DNA of 35,321 bases, taken from NCBI GenBank assembly GCA_919902735.1, contig CAKKRM010000001.1, positions 96,100 to 131,420 on the forward strand, in the 5' to 3' direction. How positions within the stretch are numbered: the stretch's first letter is position 1; every line of letters begins with the position of its first letter. Origin of the DNA: Anaerolineales bacterium (GTDB lineage: Bacteria; Chloroflexota; Anaerolineae; Anaerolineales; Villigracilaceae). This document shows, piece by piece, positions 26,706-34,720 of the stretch. Under the pieces are notes generated by a model, which was not told where the DNA came from, did not search any database, and saw nothing but the letters and a program-made list of their open reading frames with translations. The position numbers were made by a program, and so were the translations under genes.

Positions 26706-26734
26706 TTGATTAAGCAACTTACTCGTTCTACAAT
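26706..26734 (+). promoter_or_regulatory. Candidate rightward promoter with the same -10 core
   Basis: TTGATT (26706-26711), a 17-base spacer and TACAAT (26729-26734) form a second sigma70-like pair reading to the right. It points into the 3' end of the oppositely oriented replication-relaxation-like gene, so its product would be antisense or very short. The -10 and flanking bases (GTTCTACAATA) match the leftward promoter core exactly. Confidence 0.3.
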
Positions 26735-26772
26735 AAAGCGCGACTTTACGTAAAACCAGATGGTATTTCTAG

Positions 26773-27879
26773 TTAGCATTTTGATGTTTCTCCCCACTCA
26801 ACGATAGGAAGTTTACCAAACCTTCGCTGATTTCCCATCACCACAGCCACATCTTTTGGTAAATTCACACAGGCCCACTTTGCTGCCTCATGCACCCAAT
26901 TTGTACTTATCTGTGTGTACACAAGTCGTACCCCTGTTCGTTCATATAACTTCCATGCCTGATCCAGCCTTCTTGTTGTAATTTCAGTTATCTTATCCCT
27001 TCTCTTATGTTCATCTCCCACCTCCAGCCAAAATAGAGTCTCATATCCTTGAATTTTTCCCCAGGCCAGCGCATCGGGAATCACGAATATACCAGGAATA
27101 CGAACCTCACTCCAACCCGTCCAAATCTCGGCGTGAGGCCAGGCGGACTTCAACCACTCAGACCAGTTGCGCGAAATATACCTATGAAGAGTTCCAATCT
27201 GCTGTAGATTTTCCTCTGTTCGATTTTTAAAATCCAACCCAATTGGAACACCCCAACTTCGTAATGCAATTGACAGTCCTCTACTTTCGGGATGCCAAAG
27301 TGGAAATATATCCATCTGTTCAGGCTTGGATTTGTCACGTTTTATTTTTGGGCTGATTTTATATACGGCCAGCTTTTTTGCCTTTAGCGACTCAAGAAGA
27401 TCAACCGTTATGTCTACTGGCAAACCTGCCAACGATGCAACTTCCTGCTCACTTCCCTTTACCATTCTCGATAATGCTTGCAAGCATCTCAATTCTTCCC
27501 GGGAAACGGATTGCGGTTTATCATCCACAACAGGCGGTGGTTGGGACTGTGAATACAATAACGGGGGTCGGAATGAAAAATCCAAAAAGTTCGGTGTAAT
27601 CCCCACACGAGTCACAACAAAGGGCAGAGCCGATCCTTTCAAAGACTGTCTCACCTCTGCTGCATACCACTCGCCAGGAGCATCCACTTGTACCCAGATC
27701 GAAGCACTGGAACGTTTACTGCGTGTGTGAGCAGCCATCCGTTTCAGGAGCGGACCAAACTCAAAAGGCGGGATACAAGCCTGGGCGTCGATGCGGAAGA
27801 TAAAAGTATCAGACCAGCCAGACTGAAAAGGCAGACTGACCCAATCTGAAAAAGTCATATCACAGATACGAACGGTCAT
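26773..27879 (-). CDS. Replication-relaxation-like protein (368 aa)
   Basis: A winged-helix domain is visible at about residues 120-170 (SREELRCLQALSRMV, EVASLAGL, LLESLKAKKLAVY). A C-terminal segment follows with IPDALAW and, further on, FWLEVGDEHKRRDKI. This pairing of a winged helix with a PDA...E.D/G motif resembles the replication-relaxation family found on plasmids and conjugative elements, whose C-terminal fold is nuclease-like. The N-terminal 100 residues are not recognised. It starts three bases past the M23 peptidase stop and is the last gene of the secretion operon. The likely role is in processing or controlling replication of the element. The family call is tentative. Confidence 0.45.
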   Translation of the reverse strand: MTVRICDMTFSDWVSLPFQSGWSDTFIFRIDAQACIPPFEFGPLLKRMAAHTRSKRSSASIWVQVDAPGEWYAAEVRQSLKGSALPFVVTRVGITPNFLDFSFRPPLLYSQSQPPPVVDDKPQSVSREELRCLQALSRMVKGSEQEVASLAGLPVDITVDLLESLKAKKLAVYKISPKIKRDKSKPEQMDIFPLWHPESRGLSIALRSWGVPIGLDFKNRTEENLQQIGTLHRYISRNWSEWLKSAWPHAEIWTGWSEVRIPGIFVIPDALAWGKIQGYETLFWLEVGDEHKRRDKITEITTRRLDQAWKLYERTGVRLVYTQISTNWVHEAAKWACVNLPKDVAVVMGNQRRFGKLPIVEWGETSKC

Positions 27880-27882
27880 GGG

Positions 27883-28584
27883 TTAACTCGAACACCCGAT
27901 GTTGATGAATTCATCATCGGTAAAAAATAATTGTGGATTGAGCCAGACATAGGTATTCTCGCCTGTCTTCTGCTTGATACCGTAATGCAGATGCGCGCCG
28001 GTGCTGTTTCCGGTATTTCCACTCAAGCCAACCACATCGCCATAATTTAAAATATCGCCTTCGCCAACCTGGATACTGCTCAGGTGCGCCAGCCAGACTT
28101 GATAGCCATTGTTCTCTACCACGACAAGGTTTCCCCACGGACCATTCGAGCTGGCCCAAACCACCTTGCCACTTATAGTGGTATGGATTGGTGTTCCTTC
28201 GTTTACAGGAAAATCACTGCCAGTGTGAGTCTGGTAATGCGGGTCGTGAAAGACACAACCGAGTAGCGGCTTGTCATACCAGGTACTCCAATGTTGAATG
28301 GGTCCAACCATTGGCAAGCCATAGATATCAGACTCTGGACCGACATATCCATCCCAAGGAACTGCGCTCAAACCTGCAGGGGAGGAATCACCAATGGAAC
28401 CGTTGTCGCTGGTTTCAGCATATTGCGGAATATCGAACAACCATTGTTCGACACCCGGTTGCGCCCATTCAGGTAATTGTGGAATGGTCAAAACAACAAG
28501 CATGACATATCCAATGACCAAAGCCGCCCCGCAAAATAACGGGGCGGCCATCATAATCATCGAAAAGCGAAAGAACCCTTTCAC
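27883..28584 (-). CDS. M23 (LytM) family metallopeptidase, membrane-anchored (233 aa)
   Basis: The protein has an N-terminal membrane segment (about residues 8-34) followed by an extracytoplasmic domain. The M23 zinc motifs are all present: HTGSD with H120 and D124, LAH with H167, and HLH at 198-200. M23 enzymes cut cross-links in peptidoglycan; in a conjugation operon this one would open the wall locally for the transfer channel. The start is GTG at 28584, overlapping the preceding stop by one base (TAGTG). The length is normal for a single-domain member. Confidence 0.85.
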   Translation of the reverse strand: MKGFFRFSMIMMAAPLFCGAALVIGYVMLVVLTIPQLPEWAQPGVEQWLFDIPQYAETSDNGSIGDSSPAGLSAVPWDGYVGPESDIYGLPMVGPIQHWSTWYDKPLLGCVFHDPHYQTHTGSDFPVNEGTPIHTTISGKVVWASSNGPWGNLVVVENNGYQVWLAHLSSIQVGEGDILNYGDVVGLSGNTGNSTGAHLHYGIKQKTGENTYVWLNPQLFFTDDEFINIGCSS

Positions 28585-29516
28585 TACAAAACCCGTCCCA
28601 AACGATCCAAACGGATCTCGCCTTGTTGTCCAGCTTGCAAACCCATCGAGGCTTCAATGGATAAGCCATTGCGGATCATCCTCATCGAGAGCCAGTATGA
28701 AAGGCCTGAACCGATGATCACAGGAGATAACAACAATGGATTAGCGGAATATAATTTGCCTGTCTCTGGAGTCGTGATTGCGATCACCACCAACACCGCA
28801 GGGGGGAAGAGCGCCAGAAATCGCGCCTGCCATTCCACGCCTTTGGCAGCTGCGCGGGCACGCGATAAGACTTCCACCACGGTTCCCAATGTCCTTCGCA
28901 AGGAAGCAACCAACGGTCCAATTTCGATACGGCCTTCAATGGATGCAAGTAATGAAGTGGCAACGATATCCACTGCGGGATTGTCCCAGGCGGTCGTCCA
29001 TTCCCGCACAGCAAGTGCGGCTTCATCGGCAGGCGCAGTACGGAGACGTACCACCAGATCACTCAATACCATCTTCCCATCAGGACCAACCGCTTGCGCC
29101 GCATCATCGAGGGCGTCTCCAAGTGGCTTGCCTTGTGAAAGCAAAGTCTCGACCACACCCAGACCACGAAGAATATCCTTGGCTTGCTTCAAACGAAATT
29201 CCTGGCGTTTATCAGACAGCGTACCTGCATATAACAAGCCGCCTGCAATCGCGAACAGAATGGCAGGAAAGACTCCGAGAAAGATTCCACCTGCCAACCC
29301 GCCTCCAACCCATGCCAGAAAACCATACGCGATCTGGTTGAAGGCCAGGCCTGTCCCAGTCTGGCGTGCGAACTTTTCGGGGTCAAACTTTTTCTTCGGT
29401 TGCGCAATACCCATTGCGCGTGCCATTCCCGCTTCATCCACAGTACGTCGCCAGCCGATGGAGATGGGGATGGCGGCAAGTGCCAATGCAGCAATCAGTG
29501 AAATTAAAGTGATCAT
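28584..29516 (-). CDS. TadB/TadC-like type II secretion F-domain membrane protein (310 aa)
   Basis: Three hydrophobic regions (about residues 3-20, 60-97 and 235-285) flank a cytoplasmic helical domain around 105-230 with LLSQGKPLGDALDDAAQAVG and TSLLASIEGRIEIGPLVASLRRTL, the layout of T2SSF/TadB-TadC proteins. In Tad and type IV pilus machines this protein is the inner-membrane platform contacted by the assembly ATPase. AGGAG precedes the ATG, and the gene follows the PrgI-like gene by ten bases. GC content is high (63% in line 28981). Its presence with TrbL- and PrgI-like proteins points to a hybrid secretion or pilus apparatus. Confidence 0.75.
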   Translation of the reverse strand: MITLISLIAALALAAIPISIGWRRTVDEAGMARAMGIAQPKKKFDPEKFARQTGTGLAFNQIAYGFLAWVGGGLAGGIFLGVFPAILFAIAGGLLYAGTLSDKRQEFRLKQAKDILRGLGVVETLLSQGKPLGDALDDAAQAVGPDGKMVLSDLVVRLRTAPADEAALAVREWTTAWDNPAVDIVATSLLASIEGRIEIGPLVASLRRTLGTVVEVLSRARAAAKGVEWQARFLALFPPAVLVVIAITTPETGKLYSANPLLLSPVIIGSGLSYWLSMRMIRNGLSIEASMGLQAGQQGEIRLDRLGRVL

Positions 29517-29526
29517 TTCTTCTCTC

Positions 29527-30012
29527 CTACTTGAACCATAAAGCTAGTTCCTCGGCTCCACCATTCGCAAGCCAGACTGCAAAATACACACCCACGACAC
29601 CGAGCAGGGCAGTCAACAGTGGATAGACTCCAACTTCCTCCCATGCCAGATCGACCGGACGCATGACGGTTTGTGTATTAGGTGTATTGAATGATGGAGC
29701 ATGATGTTCGCGTTCGAACGTTGGACGTTCAGGTTTTTGTTTTTGGGATTCTTGTACGCTTTCAGTTTTGCGAGTCGCAGTCTGCTGGTTGACATACTGC
29801 CTAGTCTGCATCGAATAACGAAAGCGACGCGTCAACCAGACTTCGGGCGGGACGCGGTCGGGACCCAGGCGCAATAATGCCAATGCCATAAACCCAACCA
29901 ACACTAGAAAACCAACAACTACTTTCCCCACAAAAGAGAAGGGTAAAAATAAACATAAGACTGCCAGCAATGCGCCGGCGCCGAGGATGCCAAGATCGCG
30001 GTCGTTGAACAT
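29527..30012 (-). CDS. PrgI-like inner-membrane protein (161 aa)
   Basis: Two N-terminal transmembrane helices span about residues 8-46, followed by a basic stretch (PPEVWLTRRFRYSMQTRQYV), a Gln/Lys/Glu-rich polar linker of about 55 residues and a C-terminal membrane helix near 130-152. The paired helices followed by an Arg-rich motif resemble PrgI/VirB3-type components of type IV secretion systems. AGGA precedes the start. The family call rests on topology and context, since PrgI sequences are variable. Confidence 0.5.
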   Translation of the reverse strand: MFNDRDLGILGAGALLAVLCLFLPFSFVGKVVVGFLVLVGFMALALLRLGPDRVPPEVWLTRRFRYSMQTRQYVNQQTATRKTESVQESQKQKPERPTFEREHHAPSFNTPNTQTVMRPVDLAWEEVGVYPLLTALLGVVGVYFAVWLANGGAEELALWFK

Positions 30013-30019
30013 GGCTATC

Positions 30020-30286
30020 CTAAAACGGCGGCTTGGGTTGAAAATTTTTCAACATCTCGCCCAGTTGCGGCAAAAACAAAAAGGCGAACAGGACAATGAT
30101 GACCAAACCAACCACGCCAATGATCGCCATCGAAGTCATACGGCTCCCGCCAAAGGCCATCCCAGCCGTGCCTTGCAGAATGAAATATAGACCGCCAAGT
30201 AGCGCGACAACAATTAATAATCCAGCCATAAATGCCCAGGCGTCGCGGGCGATGGCAAGAATTTGTTCCATGATGGGATCAAACAT
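30020..30286 (-). CDS. Small two-helix membrane protein, VirB2/TrbC-like (88 aa)
   Basis: The ATG at 30286 is chosen because GGAGAAA (30294-30300 on the - strand) sits seven bases ahead; a longer frame starting further upstream would run back into the next gene. The product is very hydrophobic with two transmembrane helices (about 18-40 and 52-74) joined by a short glycine-rich loop. This matches the size and topology of VirB2/TrbC-type pilin or small channel subunits. It lies seven bases before the PrgI-like gene. Confidence 0.55.
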   Translation of the reverse strand: MFDPIMEQILAIARDAWAFMAGLLIVVALLGGLYFILQGTAGMAFGGSRMTSMAIIGVVGLVIIVLFAFLFLPQLGEMLKNFQPKPPF

Positions 30287-30309
30287 AAAAAAATTTCTCC
30301 TTTCAAGTT

Positions 30310-30792
30310 TTAACAGGTTCCGAGGAACCATGCGGCCAGGGGAATGGCTGCGCTGGCAAGGATCATGCCAAAGAACGCCTCGCCACATTCGATCAATGCA
30401 TTTGCAAATGAGGATGCCCCACCGATCGTTGCTGATAACATGGAAGTAAATGCGGCTTTAAGCATTCGCAGTGCAGCGAGTCCACCGATCAATCCGGATG
30501 CAAGGGTTCCGAGTTCACTAATGGGTCCGCATCCACCTGCACCTGGCAACGAAGATTGCAAAGCATTCACGATTTGCGGTATTCCCAAAAAGGCAAACAA
30601 CCCGAGCACCACAATGGACATCAAGGCGGAAACAGATTCCCATACCCATAGGTTCACACCCAATACACTTGCAGAACTCACACGCAACACCTGTGCAATG
30701 CCCGCTAAAAGAGCAAAAGCAAGAAATGCACCCGCAAGAGCCACCCAGGCTTCGCGCAGGAATGTCAGTAATAAGGAGGTTGCATCGCTCAT
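30310..30792 (-). CDS. Integral membrane protein of the secretion operon (160 aa)
   Basis: About four hydrophobic helices are visible, with a Gly/Ala/Ser-rich composition and one CG-containing loop (GAGGCGPIS). The start overlaps the stop of the ATPase gene by four bases (ATGA). It resembles the neighbouring VirB2-like protein in the N-terminal pattern (FLREAWVALAGAFLAFALLAGI versus IARDAWAFMAGLLIVVALLGGL), so the two may be related, and it may be another pilin-type or channel protein. No enzyme motif is present. Confidence 0.6.
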   Translation of the reverse strand: MSDATSLLLTFLREAWVALAGAFLAFALLAGIAQVLRVSSASVLGVNLWVWESVSALMSIVVLGLFAFLGIPQIVNALQSSLPGAGGCGPISELGTLASGLIGGLAALRMLKAAFTSMLSATIGGASSFANALIECGEAFFGMILASAAIPLAAWFLGTC

Positions 30793-31598
30793 GAGAGTGC
30801 CATTGGGTTATGCTTGTGAAATTCAGCTTCGAGGGCGGGATAAAAACTTTCACCCCAGAATTGCATCGGGAAGCGACGCGGGGGACCGGTGCGATCCTTC
30901 AAAGTAATGACTTCCAGTGGAGCACATCCACATTCGCGTACTTCCCCCTTTCGTTGGACAACCAGCACACGGTCGGCTTCATAGGGAACCCGTTCATCGC
31001 CCAACAAGGCAGATAGATCATCGCCATCATTAAAGTTTTCAGACTTCAACGCTGCGGCGGCGATGATCGCCCAGCCATGATGCCGCGCCATCTCGCGCAA
31101 AGCGGCTGAGGCTTCTCCACTGCGACCTTCTTCATTCATCATGCCAGTCAAGCCAACCACTGGAACGCGATTGAGATAATCCACCGCGATCAGTGCAGAT
31201 CCTTTGACTGGAAAGGCGTAATCATGAATGAGCATATCTTCCAGGGCGCGTACAGTATCTTCGCGTGAACTCAATGAAAGCAGGACGGCTTCGCTTGCAC
31301 TCGCTAATGCCATCTCGACTTTTTCCTGTGGGGCCTGTATATGCGGACCACTGGTCATCGCTTCCGTTTGTAGAAAAAGGCGATACCTTAATTCTTCCGG
31401 CGTGTGCTCATAACATCCAATCGCGGAGGGAATGTGCATGGATGAAGACTCGAAGATCATCCGCAGCAGCCAGGATGTCTTACCGATACCTGGCGCTGCG
31501 GCGAGTAGGGTCAAGCCGCCACCCCAGAAAGGCAGGCCAGCAAAGACGCCAAAGGGAGTGTATGGTTGGGGATTGCCAAGGGTTCCAGAGCGCGGCAT
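30789..31598 (-). CDS. DnaB C-domain-like RecA-type ATPase (269 aa)
   Basis: The core is a RecA-fold ATPase like the C-terminal half of the replicative helicase DnaB. It has Walker A APGIGKTS at residues 35-42, a catalytic-type glutamate E64 in GCYEHTPEEL, Walker B IAVDYL at 137-142, and a C-terminal KDRTGPPRRFPMQF like the DnaB DNA-binding loop region. The N-terminal domain of DnaB is absent. I use the ATG at 31598; a TTG at 31685 would add 29 residues and overlap the previous gene by 41 bases. It probably unwinds or loads on DNA of the element, though a motor role in secretion cannot be excluded. Confidence 0.65.
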   Translation of the reverse strand: MPRSGTLGNPQPYTPFGVFAGLPFWGGGLTLLAAAPGIGKTSWLLRMIFESSSMHIPSAIGCYEHTPEELRYRLFLQTEAMTSGPHIQAPQEKVEMALASASEAVLLSLSSREDTVRALEDMLIHDYAFPVKGSALIAVDYLNRVPVVGLTGMMNEEGRSGEASAALREMARHHGWAIIAAAALKSENFNDGDDLSALLGDERVPYEADRVLVVQRKGEVRECGCAPLEVITLKDRTGPPRRFPMQFWGESFYPALEAEFHKHNPMALS

Positions 31599-31644
31599 AT
31601 CGTTATCATATTCAATTGATGATGGGGGATAAGGGCTTGTGTCG

Positions 31645-32115
31645 CTATGGAATTTGAAATAACAAACGGAATAAAAGAAACGCAAGCAATCCTAGCAGCA
31701 GTCCCGGTAAGGCTGGGATCGAACCTGTCTGTCTGCGAATCCAAATTCTGCGCCAGATTTCCAAACCAAGCAGGGAAAGCAGAACAGCAGGCAGAGGGAA
31801 GAGACAAGCCAGTCCGCTGATTGCAAGTAAATCGGCCCTGCCAATGAGTCCACGTCTATAACCATATGCGGTGAGCAGCACCGGCCAGGCGGGTGGAAAA
31901 AATAAAAGTGGCAGGGCGAACCAGCCTGAAATGTTTCGGAATAATCCCCAGGCACAAGCCAGCAAAATAATGCCTGTTTGAATCGGATTTATTGGAAACG
32001 TCAAAAGAATTGTTCCAAGAAGAAAGAGTTCTATTCCTGGAACAAGGCGATAGCGCAGATCAGCGAAACTGAATAACGTAAATGAAACCAGAGCGAATGA
32101 TTCTGTTAAAGTCAT
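31645..32115 (-). CDS. Prepilin peptidase A24-like protein, first copy (156 aa)
   Basis: A hydrophobic protein with several transmembrane helices and the two aspartates expected of A24 aspartic prepilin peptidases: D19 in FADLRYRLVP and D95 in GRADLLAI. The second motif is usually GxGD; here it is GRAD, a variant. The A24 core cleaves leader peptides of type IV pilins. The start overlaps the stop of the TrbL-like gene by four bases (ATGA). A second, more canonical copy is encoded at the head of the same operon. Confidence 0.65.
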   Translation of the reverse strand: MTLTESFALVSFTLFSFADLRYRLVPGIELFLLGTILLTFPINPIQTGIILLACAWGLFRNISGWFALPLLFFPPAWPVLLTAYGYRRGLIGRADLLAISGLACLFPLPAVLLSLLGLEIWRRIWIRRQTGSIPALPGLLLGLLAFLLFRLLFQIP

Positions 32116-33821
32116 GCCTTGTTATCTTCGTCTTTTTTATTGATCGGCATAAAGGTGATCATGCTCTGCACCTGATTGGCATTGCCGAGTTCTGAGGCGC
32201 GATAGAGCGGATCACGCGCCTGACTGATCTCATCCGAATGATTCAAATAAGCCTGCACCATGTGGGCGGTATCTTGGGGATATTGGGCGGCGAGTACGTT
32301 TGGATCAAGACCATGTTGGGAGATGTGAGGTGACAGGGCTTGAAAGCCTTGTTGGAATTCCTGCGGTGATCCATTGAAGTTGGATTGAATTGAGGAATTC
32401 ACAGATTGGGAAAACCCATAGTCCTGTGAGGTTGAAGTTGGTTGGGCTCCATCAAAACGCTGCATGCGTTCTCCCAATTCAGCCTGTCTTGCAGCCAGTT
32501 CATGGCCATGTGCAAGCGAACGGTTGTATGCTGCAGGGGCATGAAGTCCCATTGCTTCCATATTCCCCGCGCGTTGGGTTAGTTGCTGTGCCGCGTTCAA
32601 ATGACTCATGGCGGCTTCTCCGCCGCTTAAACCACCTGCGGTTGCCGCAGTTCCTGCTGCGCCTGCACCAGTGCCCGCCGCACCCGCTGCGCCTACCGCT
32701 CCTGCGCCCGCAGCTCCAACACCACTGGCGGCCAAAGCGCCAATTGAGACGATTTGCTGAACAGCCTTGATCATCTGCCCGAAGGCGTCGGCAGTTGTGG
32801 AGATGGTCATCTTGCCGAGAATGCCTGCAAGAGATAGAAGCAGTCCCGTCGCGCCCCATAACCAGATCACACGGATGATGGCGGATAAGAGCCCTTGCTT
32901 ATCGAACAGATAACTCGCCGCAAGTCCAGCTTTGAAGACGCCGCCTGCGACGATGGGGAGCAATGCAATCAGGATGACAGCCTTCATCCATAACGAACGC
33001 AACCAACTTGCCTGCGGGAGAACACTGGCAATCGCAAGAGGTGGAGCGAGAACAGCGAGGATGAATAAGACTGCATTGGCGGAAGCAAAAGCAAATAACA
33101 TCCCGCCAATTGCAAGTAATGAACCAATGGAAAGACCGATGGAGATCAAGCCGCCAAGGAAGCTCAAGTTGGAAAGCCCAAGGACGACGGATGTCGCCGT
33201 GGTTGAACTGACAAAGTTCATCGCCAGTCCACCTGCTTCGCCAATTACTTTTCCAACCATCCACCAGCCTAGGCGGACGATTAGATCAAGGAACGGCCCA
33301 GATACAACTGCCAGTACACCCGCTGTGACCCAATCGCCTACAACGCGCAGACCGCTGTCATCATCACCGAGCAATCTTCCCCAATGATATAAAGCCAGAC
33401 GCAAAAGAAACAACGCTGGAGCGAGTGCGGCAGCAACTGGCAGACTCGCTTGTGCAACTTTGCTGTAATCGCCCTGGCTTGGGGCTTGCACGATTTCGCC
33501 GATCACCAGAGTCCAACTTGCCACTTCTTCACTCATCGCACGAACTTCTTTGTCGGCAGCTTTGTCGAAGATACCAGCCAATGCTTCTGATATTGTTTCA
33601 GCAGGAAAAACCAAATGATGAAAGATCTGTGAAATGTTGGTAATGGTTGAACCGCCACCATCGGGAGGAGTGGGTGTGGGCGTCACGGTAGCAGTGGGTG
33701 TCGGTGTAATGGTATAAGCCAGATTTTGATTCTGAACCGGTACAGCGGCCATTGCCAGGCTGCTCAACGACATCAGAGCAAGAAACAAGGCAAGCACGAT
33801 GAACGGACGGGCTTTTTTCAT
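32112..33821 (-). CDS. TrbL/VirB6-like channel protein with signal peptide (569 aa)
   Basis: The ATG at 33821 overlaps the previous stop (ATGA) and opens directly with a signal peptide (MKKARPFIVLALFLALMSLS, ending AMA), so I prefer it to the longer frame from 33893. A Thr-Pro-rich linker at about 38-52 follows, of the kind common in Anaerolineae surface proteins. Six or more transmembrane helices span about 110-370. A Gly/Ala-rich stretch at about 385-420 and a Gln/Ser-rich soluble tail come after. This is the layout of TrbL/VirB6-type polytopic channel subunits of type IV secretion systems. Confidence 0.7.
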   Translation of the reverse strand: MKKARPFIVLALFLALMSLSSLAMAAVPVQNQNLAYTITPTPTATVTPTPTPPDGGGSTITNISQIFHHLVFPAETISEALAGIFDKAADKEVRAMSEEVASWTLVIGEIVQAPSQGDYSKVAQASLPVAAALAPALFLLRLALYHWGRLLGDDDSGLRVVGDWVTAGVLAVVSGPFLDLIVRLGWWMVGKVIGEAGGLAMNFVSSTTATSVVLGLSNLSFLGGLISIGLSIGSLLAIGGMLFAFASANAVLFILAVLAPPLAIASVLPQASWLRSLWMKAVILIALLPIVAGGVFKAGLAASYLFDKQGLLSAIIRVIWLWGATGLLLSLAGILGKMTISTTADAFGQMIKAVQQIVSIGALAASGVGAAGAGAVGAAGAAGTGAGAAGTAATAGGLSGGEAAMSHLNAAQQLTQRAGNMEAMGLHAPAAYNRSLAHGHELAARQAELGERMQRFDGAQPTSTSQDYGFSQSVNSSIQSNFNGSPQEFQQGFQALSPHISQHGLDPNVLAAQYPQDTAHMVQAYLNHSDEISQARDPLYRASELGNANQVQSMITFMPINKKDEDNKA

Positions 33822-34720
33822 AGAGTTGATAGGGCGTATGGTGAGATGAAATTCTTTTCGAAGCACAGATGTTGGTATCCACATTTCTTGCATATTGAGG
33901 GCTGACGTATGGCATTTAGCGGAGGATGCGGTCCATTCTTTGCCAGATTAGATAGAGACTGAACCACGCGTTCCAAATCCTTATCCGAAAGAGTCTGGTC
34001 GAAATGGTTTGTTTCACCAGTTTCACGATCGAGGGCAAAGACCGTTGGAGTATTTTGCCAGGGTCGATTGTCGGATGAACTGCAGCGTTTCATTAGGGAG
34101 AAGCGCAATTGATCCTGTTCCATGCTGGAGACCATCAACCCTATTTTGGTTTCCATAACATGACCTACCGGGACCTTCCAAACCCAGGCATCGAATTGGA
34201 CGGGTAATCTTGTGAATGGCAGGGTCAAAAGGAGCTTTTCACCCGAAAGGATGTAACCTGCATCACGCTCGATCCTCATTCCAATTCTCCAATCCTGTGA
34301 AAGGAATGCCCAAGTGCGGATATAGATGAACAGGTTTCGCCAATCTCCGCCAAGATGGTTGATCGCATTCTGGGAACCAAAGCGGCGACCAGCGGGTATC
34401 TTTCCGCCGCGAAATAATGGCATGAGTTCCGGAGCCTGCATGGGATGATGGGAACGGTATTCCTCCACTTCTCGAATGTAATTTCGGATTTCATCCACAA
34501 GCCCATCAAAGCCGTATTCCACGAGGTACTCCAACAGTGTTTTTCCGGATGCCAAATCTTGCATCGATTTCCAAACCGGATCGAAAGCCGGAGTTGGGTC
34601 TGCGCCCGCTAGCCACCAGCGCGCCGCAGAAGGGCAGAAGGAGTACAGCATCGCTGACAGGATCGGATGTCCGCGTGCGTTTCCACGATTGAGAAGGGCA
34701 TAAAAAAGATCAGTGTACAT
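33818..34720 (-). CDS. Cas4-like PD-(D/E)XK nuclease with an Fe-S cysteine set (300 aa)
   Basis: Counted from the ATG at 34720, an N-terminal cysteine C29 lies in SFCPSAARWWL. The nuclease core has D177 in VQFDAWVW and E190-x-K192 in VMETKIG, followed by a Q-rich helix EQDQLRFSL. The C-terminal cluster is C277, C280 and C286 in SICKKCGYQHLCF. One cysteine before and three after the core is the Fe-S pattern of Cas4 and RecB-like nucleases. It has no CRISPR genes around it. It overlaps the preceding peptidase gene by 11 bases and the TrbL gene by four. A GTG at 34759 would add 13 residues. It may trim transferred DNA ends, but this is inferred. Confidence 0.6.
   Translation of the reverse strand: MYTDLFYALLNRGNARGHPILSAMLYSFCPSAARWWLAGADPTPAFDPVWKSMQDLASGKTLLEYLVEYGFDGLVDEIRNYIREVEEYRSHHPMQAPELMPLFRGGKIPAGRRFGSQNAINHLGGDWRNLFIYIRTWAFLSQDWRIGMRIERDAGYILSGEKLLLTLPFTRLPVQFDAWVWKVPVGHVMETKIGLMVSSMEQDQLRFSLMKRCSSSDNRPWQNTPTVFALDRETGETNHFDQTLSDKDLERVVQSLSNLAKNGPHPPLNAIRQPSICKKCGYQHLCFEKNFISPYALSTL

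Larger units (their letters stand above)
26467..26772. other. Intergenic region upstream of the defence operon
   Basis: This 306-base gap separates the first defence gene from the end of the secretion operon. It holds the promoter and dyad features listed separately and inverted 11-base copies at 26555-26565 and 26725-26735. I see no gene in it and no clear terminator for the secretion operon that ends at 26773. Confidence 0.6.

Noticed and set aside
28657-29541. A 294-codon open frame on the + strand opposite the TadB/C-like gene
   Set aside because: It lies entirely across a well-supported GC-rich membrane protein gene; its product is Arg/Ser/Pro/Ala-rich and low in complexity, as expected of an antisense shadow.
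32630-32740. GC-rich repeated triplets
   Set aside because: They encode the Gly/Ala-rich segment of the TrbL-like protein; the frame is continuous and no repeat-spacer structure exists.
33650-33715. Short tandem repeat that might be a minisatellite or CRISPR-like array
   Set aside because: It encodes the in-frame Thr-Pro linker of the TrbL-like protein, and the units are only a few bases long with no spacers.
33818-34720. Cas4-like protein as a sign of a CRISPR-Cas locus
   Set aside because: No repeats, cas1, cas2 or other cas genes are present in the window.
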